From JBOHSA01 sp050732995 (GTDB lineage: Bacteria > Gemmatimonadota > Gemmatimonadetes > Gemmatimonadales > GWC2-71-9): a stretch of 19,551 nt of DNA. The notes under the pieces were generated by a model, which worked only from the letters and a program-made list of their open reading frames with translations, searched no databases and was not told the DNA's origin. The position numbers and the translations under genes are program-made. Below, piece by piece: positions 7,829 to 14,415 of the stretch (positions within the stretch are counted from its first letter, which is position 1; each line of letters opens with the position of its first letter). The DNA lies in the NCBI GenBank assembly GCA_050732995.1, contig JBOHSA010000087.1, forward strand, positions 1 through 19,551. Direction: 5' to 3'.

Positions 7829-8707
7829 ATGACCACGCCGGCCTCCCGACCCTCCCTACCGCCGAGCGCGGCGACGCTGCCCTCGCACGAGTTCGGGCTC
7901 GCCATGGGGCTGATCTTCGGGCGCTATTTCCTCGACATGCGCGACCTGCACTACGGGTACTGGCCCGACGATCTGGCGGTCGAGCCGCGGAACCTGGCGC
8001 AGGCGCAGACGGCCTACACCGCGTTCCTGATGTCGCACATTCCCGAGGGCGTGCGGTCGATCCTCGACGTCGGGTGCGGGGCGGGGAATACGGCGCGCAA
8101 GCTGCTCGATCGGGGCTACCGCGTGGACTGCGTCTCGCCCAACAGCTTCCTCACCTCGGTGGCCCGCGAGGTCCTGGGCGACCGGGCCACGGTGTTCGAG
8201 ACGAAGTTCGAGGACCTGGAGACGGATCGGCGCTACGATCTACTGCTCTTCAGCGAGAGCTTCCTGTTCATCAAGCCCGACGCGGCGTTGCCGCAGGCGT
8301 CCCGCCTGCTCACCCCCGGCGGCTACCTCCTGATGACCGACATCTTCAAGGTGCCGGCCGACGGCAAGAGCCCGATCGGCGGCGGGCATCAGCTGCCGGT
8401 GTTTCGCCAGATCATGGCGGGAGCCCCCTTCGAGCTGGTCCGTGACGTCGACATGACGGCCGGGATCGCGCCGACCTTCGATCTCCTCGATCAGGCGTAC
8501 GCCGGCGTCATCAAACCCGCCTACGACCTGCTCACGGCGCGGCTGGCCTACCGCTATCCGTGGCTCACCCGCCTCGTGCGCTGGAAGTTCCGGAAGAAGA
8601 TCGAGCGGTACGAGCAGAAGCACTTCAGCGGCCGGCGCAACGCGGCGAACTTCGCGAAGTACAAGTCGTACCGGCTGTTCCTGTATCGGAAGCGGGAGAC
8701 CGGTTAG
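7829..8707 (+). CDS. SAM-dependent methyltransferase
   Basis: The 292-residue product has the Rossmann-fold class I methyltransferase signature. Motif I is ILDVGCGAGN (78-87), followed by the second strand at about 95-102 (YRVDCVSPN), an acidic post-II region (FEDLETDRRYDLLLFSESF), and motif III-like LLTPGGYLLMTDIF. The N-terminal part (FGLAMGLIFGRYFLDMRDLH, then YGYW) resembles methyltransferases acting on lipids, sterols or quinones, but the substrate is not deducible. The C-terminal 60 residues are basic and aromatic (WLTRLVRWKFRKKIERYEQK), possibly for membrane contact. There is no signal peptide or membrane helix, so it is cytoplasmic. The ATG at 7829 is chosen because the aligned N-terminus begins soon after it and the longer in-frame extension overlaps the acylase remnant. 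It lies 16 bases after that remnant and is the last gene of the plus-strand run. Confidence 0.88.
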   Translation: MTTPASRPSLPPSAATLPSHEFGLAMGLIFGRYFLDMRDLHYGYWPDDLAVEPRNLAQAQTAYTAFLMSHIPEGVRSILDVGCGAGNTARKLLDRGYRVDCVSPNSFLTSVAREVLGDRATVFETKFEDLETDRRYDLLLFSESFLFIKPDAALPQASRLLTPGGYLLMTDIFKVPADGKSPIGGGHQLPVFRQIMAGAPFELVRDVDMTAGIAPTFDLLDQAYAGVIKPAYDLLTARLAYRYPWLTRLVRWKFRKKIERYEQKHFSGRRNAANFAKYKSYRLFLYRKRETG

Positions 8708-8729
8708 CCAGCGGCGACGTCTGTTCGAT

Positions 8730-10391
8730 TTACGGTGTCGCCCCCATCCGGCAGCTGCCGTCCGCTTGCCGGACCGTGGGGTAGGTGACCCCCAGCTGCT
8801 CCAGGTAGGTGCGGTAGCGGCTCGGATCGTAGTAGTAGCGCCGCATCGCGGGCCGGTGGCGCTCCATGATCCCGGCGTTCAGCTCGATCGCCGGCCGATC
8901 CTGCGGGCGGATCAGCGGGCGATACTGGATCGTCTTCGTCTGCTCGTTGCGGAAGTAGTCCCACGCCTGCTGCACCAGCTCGGGTCGGAGCAGGAAGTCG
9001 AGCATCGTCATCGCCAGGGCCTTGGCGCCCGCGGTCGCGCCCTTGTGAGCGATCGGCGTGGCCATCGCGATGGCGTTGGACCAGTTGTGTCCCGGCAGAT
9101 TCGGGATGTTGGACGGGAACCGCAGCGTGGCGGTCGGGACGTTCCACGACACGTCGCCGATGTCGTCCGACCCGCCGCCCCGCCGCTCGCCCGGTCGCAA
9201 GGCCGGGCGGAGCGAATCGAGCTTGGTGGCGAGCCCGCTATCGGGCACGCCGAGCTCTTTCTGCAGCGCGCGGGCGAGCGTCTGGTCGGCGTCGCTCCAG
9301 CGCGGCAGTCCCACCTGCCGGATATTCTCGTACAGCGCTTGCGCGATGACCTTGTTGAAGTGCGCGGGCCAGGCGGATCCGAGGATCCGCACCGGGGCGA
9401 GCGTGGTGGCAGTCATCTGCGCGGCGGCGCGCGCGATCGTGTCCCCAATCGCGAACAGCTCCTGGATGTGGGGGTAATCGAGCTCGCGGAAGTAGTACCA
9501 CACCGACGCGGTCGGCGGCACGACGTTGGGCTGGTCGCCGCCGTCTTTGATCACGTAGTGCGAGCGGTGCTGGAGCCGCAGGTGCTCGCGGCGGTAGTTC
9601 CAGCCGGCGTTCATCAGCTCGACCGCGTCCAGCGCGCTGCGCCCGCGCCAGGGAGCCCCAGCCGAGTGGGCACTCTGGCCCTGGAACGTGAACAGGGCCG
9701 AGACGAGCCCTGTCCCCTCGGTGTCGCCCCAGGACGTGGAGAGGTTGGCGCTGACGTGCGTGAACAGGACGATGTCCGCGTCCTTGAACAGCCCGTCACG
9801 CACGAAGTACGCCTTGGTCCCGACCAGCTCCTCGGCCACGCCGGGCCAGAGCTGGATCGTGCCCGGCAGGCGCTCCCGCTCGAGCAGCTGCTTGACGGCG
9901 AGCGCGGCCGTGACGTTCACCGCCTGGCCCGAGTTGTGGCCTTCACCGTGTCCCGGCGCGCCGTCCACCATCGGCAGCCGGCACGCCACGCCCGGATGCT
10001 GGGAAGCCTGCGGGATGTCGTCGATGTCCGAGCCGAGCGAGATGAGCGGCTTGCCCGAGCCCCAGGTGGCGACCCAGGCGGTCGGGATGCCGGCGATGCC
10101 CTCCCGGATGGTGAACCCGTTCCGGCGCAGCAGGTCTACGAGGTAGCGGGAGGTCTCGGTCTCCTGGAACCCGAGCTCGGCGAAACTGAAGATCTGGTCG
10201 ACCATCTGCTGGGTGAACTGCTGGCGGGCGTCCACGTCCCGGACGGCGTCGCGCTTCAGCGCCTCGAGACGGGCGGCCGACGGCCGCTGCGCCCGCGCCC
10301 CCCCCCCGCCCCCCCCCGCCCCCCCCCCGCCTGCGCCCAGCGCCGCCAGCAGGGACGGCACGATCCACACAGCCTTGCGTGACGACGGCAT
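8730..10391 (-). CDS. Exported AbgB-like M20 amidohydrolase
   Basis: The 553-residue product resembles AbgB, the B subunit of p-aminobenzoyl-glutamate hydrolase, and related M20D amidohydrolases that release amino acids from amide conjugates. Shared segments are FSFAELGFQETETS, GHGEGHNSG (147-155), E187-E188 in VAEELVG, SAHSAGAPWRGRSALDAVEL (dimerisation domain), DIGDVSWNVPT and AHKGATAGAKALA. The usual metal-binding Cys of the CGHN motif is Glu150 here. Unlike cytoplasmic AbgB it has an N-terminal signal-like segment (VWIVPSLLAALGAG) followed by a Gly-rich stretch and ARAQ. ATG at 10391 is the start because AGGAGG lies five bases upstream and overlaps a possible GTG at 10397. The stop of the upstream peptidase gene lies at 10401-10403, inside the Shine-Dalgarno region, so the two are coupled. 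It converges with the methyltransferase gene, 22 bases away. Confidence 0.88.
   Translation of the reverse strand: MPSSRKAVWIVPSLLAALGAGGGGAGGGGGGARAQRPSAARLEALKRDAVRDVDARQQFTQQMVDQIFSFAELGFQETETSRYLVDLLRRNGFTIREGIAGIPTAWVATWGSGKPLISLGSDIDDIPQASQHPGVACRLPMVDGAPGHGEGHNSGQAVNVTAALAVKQLLERERLPGTIQLWPGVAEELVGTKAYFVRDGLFKDADIVLFTHVSANLSTSWGDTEGTGLVSALFTFQGQSAHSAGAPWRGRSALDAVELMNAGWNYRREHLRLQHRSHYVIKDGGDQPNVVPPTASVWYYFRELDYPHIQELFAIGDTIARAAAQMTATTLAPVRILGSAWPAHFNKVIAQALYENIRQVGLPRWSDADQTLARALQKELGVPDSGLATKLDSLRPALRPGERRGGGSDDIGDVSWNVPTATLRFPSNIPNLPGHNWSNAIAMATPIAHKGATAGAKALAMTMLDFLLRPELVQQAWDYFRNEQTKTIQYRPLIRPQDRPAIELNAGIMERHRPAMRRYYYDPSRYRTYLEQLGVTYPTVRQADGSCRMGATP
10298..10328 (-). repeat. Three consecutive G9-G10 runs in the signal region of the AbgB-like gene
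   Basis: On the coding (minus) strand there are runs of 10, 9 and 10 G separated by single C bases (10298-10307, 10309-10317, 10319-10328). They encode a Gly/Ala stretch between the hydrophobic core and the cleavage-like ARAQ. Such runs are prone to slippage and can form a G-quadruplex; they are also hard to sequence and assemble. Confidence 0.85.
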
Positions 10392-10396
10392 GCGCA

Positions 10397-10402
10397 CCTC
10401 CT
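10397..10402 (-). promoter_or_regulatory. Shine-Dalgarno AGGAGG deciding the AbgB-like start
   Basis: AGGAGG on the minus strand is five bases before ATG at 10391. Its last G is the first base of the alternative GTG at 10397, so that GTG cannot be the start. It also overlaps the TAG stop of the M14 gene, which suggests translational coupling. Confidence 0.75.
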
Positions 10403-13016
10403 AGTAGCTCGGCCCGATGAACACGGCATTCGCGAACAGCGGCAGCAGACTGCGCCACATGTCGCGGAAGTTGGGATCGCCGGCGAACCCGATCACGCGG
10501 CCCCGGCCGACCTCCTCGGTCCAGAGGTACGGGGACCCCGCGAGCCGGCCCGGCACCTCCGGCCACAGATACCCGGCGAGCCGCAGGCGCGGCTGGTCGG
10601 CGTAGCGCACGACCGCTTCACCCGCCGCCAGATCCCGCGGGAGGGTGTACACGCGGTCGGAGAAGACGAGCGTGGCGAACTGCGCCGGCCGGATGCCGGC
10701 GACCAGCGGCGACAAGGTGTCGCCGGTGACGCGCACGATGGCTCCCGGCACATCGGCCGGGAGGGGAGCGCCGCCGGCCGAATCGGCGCGGGTCGTGTCG
10801 CGCCGCAGCCGCAGGCGCGCGAGGCCCAGGCTTTCGGAGGCGAGCCAGGCCGTGGCGCCCTCGAGCGTGACCAGGGTGCCGCCGTTCCGCACCCAACCCG
10901 TGACGGCCGCTTTGCCCCCGTCGCCCAGAGTCCGCTCGAACGCCGCGGGTTGGGTCGAGGGAACGACGAGCACGTCGAAGTCCGCCAGGAGGGCGGCACT
11001 CAGCGCGGCGGCCGCGACCGGGGTCACCGGGTAGCGCAACCGCTGCTCGAGCGCGTACCACGCGAACCCGAACGAATTACCCGACACGGGAGGGCCGCCG
11101 ACGAGCGCGACGCATGGTGTCCGCAGCGGAAAGACGCTGTTGCTGCCGAGGTCGGTGCCGTCGTCCACGCGGGCGGAGCTCAGCGGCACGACTCGGGCGC
11201 CCGACGCCGCGGTGTGGCGTCGCACCGTCGGGTGGACGGCGGAGTCGTTCCTCGCGACCCGCACCACGAGCGCGCCGCGCGGGAAGCGAGTCTCCCCCAC
11301 CCGGAATGCGCGCGGCGCGTACCAGACCCGCACGCTGTCGGCCAGCAGGCCGGCCAGCATCCCGAGCGCCGTCTCGCTGCCCGGCTCGAAGGCGTAGCCG
11401 TACGAGGCGACCGGCAGCTCGGCGCGGGCCGGCGCGGCCGGCTCGGCCCACGGCTCGACGGGCCCGACCGGAGTTCGGGTCCACCAGGCGCGGACGCGGA
11501 AAGTGTAGGGCAAGGACCACGCCGTGATGTCGTAGAACCGCTCCGGCTGCGCCGTGCGCCGGTGCTCCAGCTCCTCCGCGATGAAGGTCGAGTCGAGCTG
11601 CGCATCCGGCTCGAGCAGGGCTTTGGCAAGGCGCCCCTGCGGCTGCGCCAGGTCCACGACGTACGCGCCCGCCGGCAGGTGCGCCGGGCCCGCCGTGGTT
11701 TCGCCGTACGCCGTGGCGTCGCGCGCGTCTACGGCGCCGCGCAGGCGCTGCACCACGATCCCATTGTCGACCAGCCGGCGGGCGAGCGAGTCCGCGCGCC
11801 CGTCCGGATCGGGCTCGAGCACGATGCTGCGCATCGGCCCGCGCTCGCCCTCCGTCACGGCCGACTGGCGGAACGCGAGAAAATCGCTGACGCGCTCCCC
11901 GCGCCGCCGGGCCGTCGCCAGCAGGGTCGCCCAGGAGGTGGTGTAGTGGTGGTGGGCGGCCTCTCGCAAAGTGAGGATGGTCCCGTCGCTGCGCCGGATC
12001 GCCCCGCCGCCGCTCGAGGCCTGCTCGTAGGTCATCCCGGCCGCGCCCAGATAGATCGGCCACGAGCTGCCGTAGCCGGGATAGAACTCGTCGTAGCCTT
12101 CGCGCCGGAAAAAGGACCAGCCGTGCACGTCGAACGCGGCGGCGTTGGCGGCCGCAAAGATGTCCCACCACTTGAGGATCACCGGTGGCACGTTCTTGTT
12201 GATGGGTTGCATCGCCGGCGGGAAAAAGTACGTCGAGCTCGAGCCCATCTCGTGCAGGTCCACTGCGACGTGGGGCGGCCAGCGGAGCAGCGCGCGCACC
12301 CGGCCGCGGGTCTCGGGGTGCGAGAGCACGTACCAGTCACGGTTCAGGTCGAAGTAGTAGTGGCTGGTGCGCGGGCCCGGCCAGCTGCCCTGGTGGATCA
12401 TCGCGCCGGGAACGGTGGGGACCCGCAGCGCCCCGCGCGCCCGCGTCACATCCTGGACGTGGCGCTCGTGGCCGTCAGGGTTCTCGACCGGATCGATCAG
12501 GACCACCAGGCTGTCCAGGATCAGACGGGTTTCGGCGTCCTGTCCCGCGGCGAGCTGGTAGAGGAGCGCAATGGCCGCCTCGACGCCGGAGGCCTCGCCG
12601 CCATGCACCGTGTAGCCGAGCCACGCGATGGCGGGCAGACGGCCCGCGGCCGCCCCGAGCTCGGCGGCCGAGGAGCCGCGCGGGTCGGCCACGCGCGCCG
12701 CGTCGGCCCGGATCTGGTCGAGGCGCGCCTGGTTCGCCTCGCTCGTGACGATGACCATCGTCACCTCGCGCCCCTCGAACGTGTGCGCCACCGTGTCCAC
12801 GCGAATCCGCCGGCTCGCGGCCGCCAGGCGGTCGAGGTAGCGCATCAGGAGATGGTGCGGCGTGAAGCGCTCGCCCACCTCGTAGCCCAGCACCGCGCGC
12901 GGCGGGGGGACGGCGGGGTCGTAAATTCCGCCGGGGGCGTAGGGGTGCTGGGCGGCGGCGAGGCCGGGGCGCAGCGCCAGCGCGAGCAGCGGAGTCAGGA
13001 GCGCAACGAATCTCAC
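10401..13016 (-). CDS. Exported M14 family zinc carboxypeptidase
   Basis: The 871-residue product starts with a signal peptide (FVALLTPLLALALRPGLAAA, cleavage near AAQ). Residues about 40-350 form an M14 zinc carboxypeptidase domain. The ligands are H138-G-G-E141 and H255 in AVDLHEMGSS, with NPDG at 179-182 and the family-typical YFDLNRDW at 221-228. A later MTYEQASSGGG stretch probably holds the catalytic Glu. The remaining 400-500 residues form a C-terminal beta-rich region ending in a part (about 690-871, GYLWPEVPGRLAGSPYLWTEE) that resembles a class I glutamine amidotransferase-like or ThuA-like accessory domain; this is uncertain. GTG at 13016 is chosen because GAGGA lies five bases upstream and the signal peptide begins there. 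The open frame extends further upstream to 13436, but that part is antisense to the dehydrogenase gene. It is the first gene of a unit with the AbgB-like gene and acts on extracellular peptides. Confidence 0.88.
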   Translation of the reverse strand: MRFVALLTPLLALALRPGLAAAQHPYAPGGIYDPAVPPPRAVLGYEVGERFTPHHLLMRYLDRLAAASRRIRVDTVAHTFEGREVTMVIVTSEANQARLDQIRADAARVADPRGSSAAELGAAAGRLPAIAWLGYTVHGGEASGVEAAIALLYQLAAGQDAETRLILDSLVVLIDPVENPDGHERHVQDVTRARGALRVPTVPGAMIHQGSWPGPRTSHYYFDLNRDWYVLSHPETRGRVRALLRWPPHVAVDLHEMGSSSTYFFPPAMQPINKNVPPVILKWWDIFAAANAAAFDVHGWSFFRREGYDEFYPGYGSSWPIYLGAAGMTYEQASSGGGAIRRSDGTILTLREAAHHHYTTSWATLLATARRRGERVSDFLAFRQSAVTEGERGPMRSIVLEPDPDGRADSLARRLVDNGIVVQRLRGAVDARDATAYGETTAGPAHLPAGAYVVDLAQPQGRLAKALLEPDAQLDSTFIAEELEHRRTAQPERFYDITAWSLPYTFRVRAWWTRTPVGPVEPWAEPAAPARAELPVASYGYAFEPGSETALGMLAGLLADSVRVWYAPRAFRVGETRFPRGALVVRVARNDSAVHPTVRRHTAASGARVVPLSSARVDDGTDLGSNSVFPLRTPCVALVGGPPVSGNSFGFAWYALEQRLRYPVTPVAAAALSAALLADFDVLVVPSTQPAAFERTLGDGGKAAVTGWVRNGGTLVTLEGATAWLASESLGLARLRLRRDTTRADSAGGAPLPADVPGAIVRVTGDTLSPLVAGIRPAQFATLVFSDRVYTLPRDLAAGEAVVRYADQPRLRLAGYLWPEVPGRLAGSPYLWTEEVGRGRVIGFAGDPNFRDMWRSLLPLFANAVFIGPSY

Positions 13017-13021
13017 GTGGG

Positions 13022-13026
13022 TCCTC
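13022..13026 (-). promoter_or_regulatory. Shine-Dalgarno GAGGA of the M14 gene
   Basis: GAGGA on the minus strand is five bases before GTG 13016. It decides for this start over the much longer upstream open frame, which is antisense to the neighbouring gene. Confidence 0.65.
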
Positions 13027-13055
13027 GGAGTTTTGCGGCGGGGAAACGTATCCGC

Positions 13056-13085
13056 TTGCCGATTCCGCCGCGAGCGGGGTAGACT
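13056..13085 (+). promoter_or_regulatory. Predicted promoter of the sugar dehydrogenase gene
   Basis: TTGCCG (13056-13061) and TAGACT (13080-13085) are separated by 18 bases in the 112-base divergent intergenic region. A start near 13092 would give a leader of about 37 bases containing AAGGA. The spacing matches the promoter predicted at 1845-1874. No equally clear promoter is visible for the opposite-strand M14 gene. Confidence 0.4.
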
Positions 13086-13128
13086 TGTGGGCCGCACTCT
13101 CCCCTCCGAAGAAAGGAACGTGGCCGCC

Positions 13129-14415
13129 ATGAATCGCCTCGCCCTCCTGATCCTGCAGCTCGCCGCCGTCGCCACCGCCCCACGGGCCGGCGCGGCGCAG
13201 GGGCGCCCGCCCGCCTGCGACCCCGACAACGCCGGGCTCACCGTGCCGGCCGGCTTCTGCGCCCTGGTCGCCGGGGATAGTCTGGGGCGCGTGCGCCACC
13301 TCGCCACCGCTCCGAACGGCGATCTGTTCGCGGCGGTACGGGGGGACAGCGGAGGCGTACTGGCGTTGCGCGACACCAACGGCGACGGGCGGTTCGACGT
13401 GCGGCGGAGGTTCGGCCCGGCGGGCGGGACGGGCATCGCGCTGCACGCGGGCTATCTCTATTTCGCCACCGACGATGCGGTGGTGCGCTGGCCGTGGCGG
13501 GCCAGCCAGCTGGAGCCGGCCGGCGCGCCCGACACCGTGGTCAAGCAGCTCGTCAACCGCCGCCAGCACGCGGCCAAGAGCATCGCCCTCGGCCCCGGCG
13601 CCGCGCTCTACGTGAACATCGGCGCTCCGTCCAACTCCTGTCAGGAACAGGATCGACAGGAGGGCTCGAAAGGGCGGGATCCGTGCCCGATCCTCGAGGA
13701 GGCGGGCGGGATCTGGCGATTCGATGCCGACCGGCTCGGCCAGACGCAACAGGACGGCGAGCGCTACGCGACCGGCCTGCGGAATGCCGTGGCGGTCGCC
13801 GTCGATCCCTCAGCCGGAACCCCCTACGCCGCCCAGCACGGCCGGGACGATCTGCACCGCATCTGGCCCGCCCTGTTCAGCGAAGCGCATAGCGCCGAGA
13901 AGCCCGGCGAAGAGCTGTTCCGGCTCGAACGGGGCGGCAACTACGGCTGGCCCTACTGCTACTACGACCCCGAACTGGGGCGAAAACTGCTGGCTCCGGA
14001 ATACGGTGGCGATGGCAAGACCGTCGGACGCTGCGCGTCCGCGGGCAAGCCGGTCGTCGCGTTCCCCGCCCATTGGGCGCCCAACGCGATCCTGTTCTAT
14101 ACAGGCACGCAATTCCCGGCGGAGTATCGTGCGGGCGTGTTCGTGGCGTTCCACGGCTCGTGGAACCGCGCACCGCTGCCGCAGGCGGGGTACAATGTCA
14201 CGTTCGTCCCCGCGACGCGAGGGGGGGGAGCGGGGACCGCGCTGGCCGGGACCTACCGGGTATTCGCCGACGGGTTTGCCGGCAGGTCGGTGCGCGTGCC
14301 CCGCGACGCCGGCCACCGGCCGACCGGGTTGGCCCAGGGTCCGGACGGCTCGCTGTTCGTGAGCGACGATCAGGGCGGGCGCGTCTACCGCATCATCTAT
14401 CGGGGCGCGCCGTAG
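13129..14415 (+). CDS. Exported PQQ-type sugar (sorbosone) dehydrogenase
   Basis: The 428-residue product belongs to the soluble glucose/sorbosone dehydrogenase family, six-bladed beta-propellers that oxidise sugars in the periplasm with PQQ as cofactor. Residues 1-23 are a signal peptide (ALLILQLAAVATAPRAGAAQ). The mature part starts CDPDNAGLTVPAGFCA, as in many bacterial members. Typical segments are ATAPNGDLFAAV, QHGRDDLHRIWPALFSE, EELFRLERGGNYGWPYCYYD, PAHWAPNAILFYTG, VFVAFHGSWNR and LAQGPDGSLFVSDDQGGRVY. The GRDDL and GWPYCYYD regions are where the cofactor and calcium site residues usually lie. No haem c motif is present, so electrons must pass to another acceptor. ATG 13129 is chosen over GTG 13120 because the latter lies only two bases after the AAGGA. 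The last 23 bases overlap the end of the convergent polyphosphate kinase gene. Confidence 0.9.
   Translation: MNRLALLILQLAAVATAPRAGAAQGRPPACDPDNAGLTVPAGFCALVAGDSLGRVRHLATAPNGDLFAAVRGDSGGVLALRDTNGDGRFDVRRRFGPAGGTGIALHAGYLYFATDDAVVRWPWRASQLEPAGAPDTVVKQLVNRRQHAAKSIALGPGAALYVNIGAPSNSCQEQDRQEGSKGRDPCPILEEAGGIWRFDADRLGQTQQDGERYATGLRNAVAVAVDPSAGTPYAAQHGRDDLHRIWPALFSEAHSAEKPGEELFRLERGGNYGWPYCYYDPELGRKLLAPEYGGDGKTVGRCASAGKPVVAFPAHWAPNAILFYTGTQFPAEYRAGVFVAFHGSWNRAPLPQAGYNVTFVPATRGGGAGTALAGTYRVFADGFAGRSVRVPRDAGHRPTGLAQGPDGSLFVSDDQGGRVYRIIYRGAP

Noticed and set aside
8708..8729. Terminator between the convergent methyltransferase and AbgB-like genes
   Set aside because: The 22-base gap shows no inverted repeat followed by a T-run on either strand.
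13017..13436. 140-codon N-terminal extension of the M14 peptidase frame
   Set aside because: It is antisense to the sugar dehydrogenase gene, precedes a clear signal peptide, and the GTG at 13016 has GAGGA five bases upstream.
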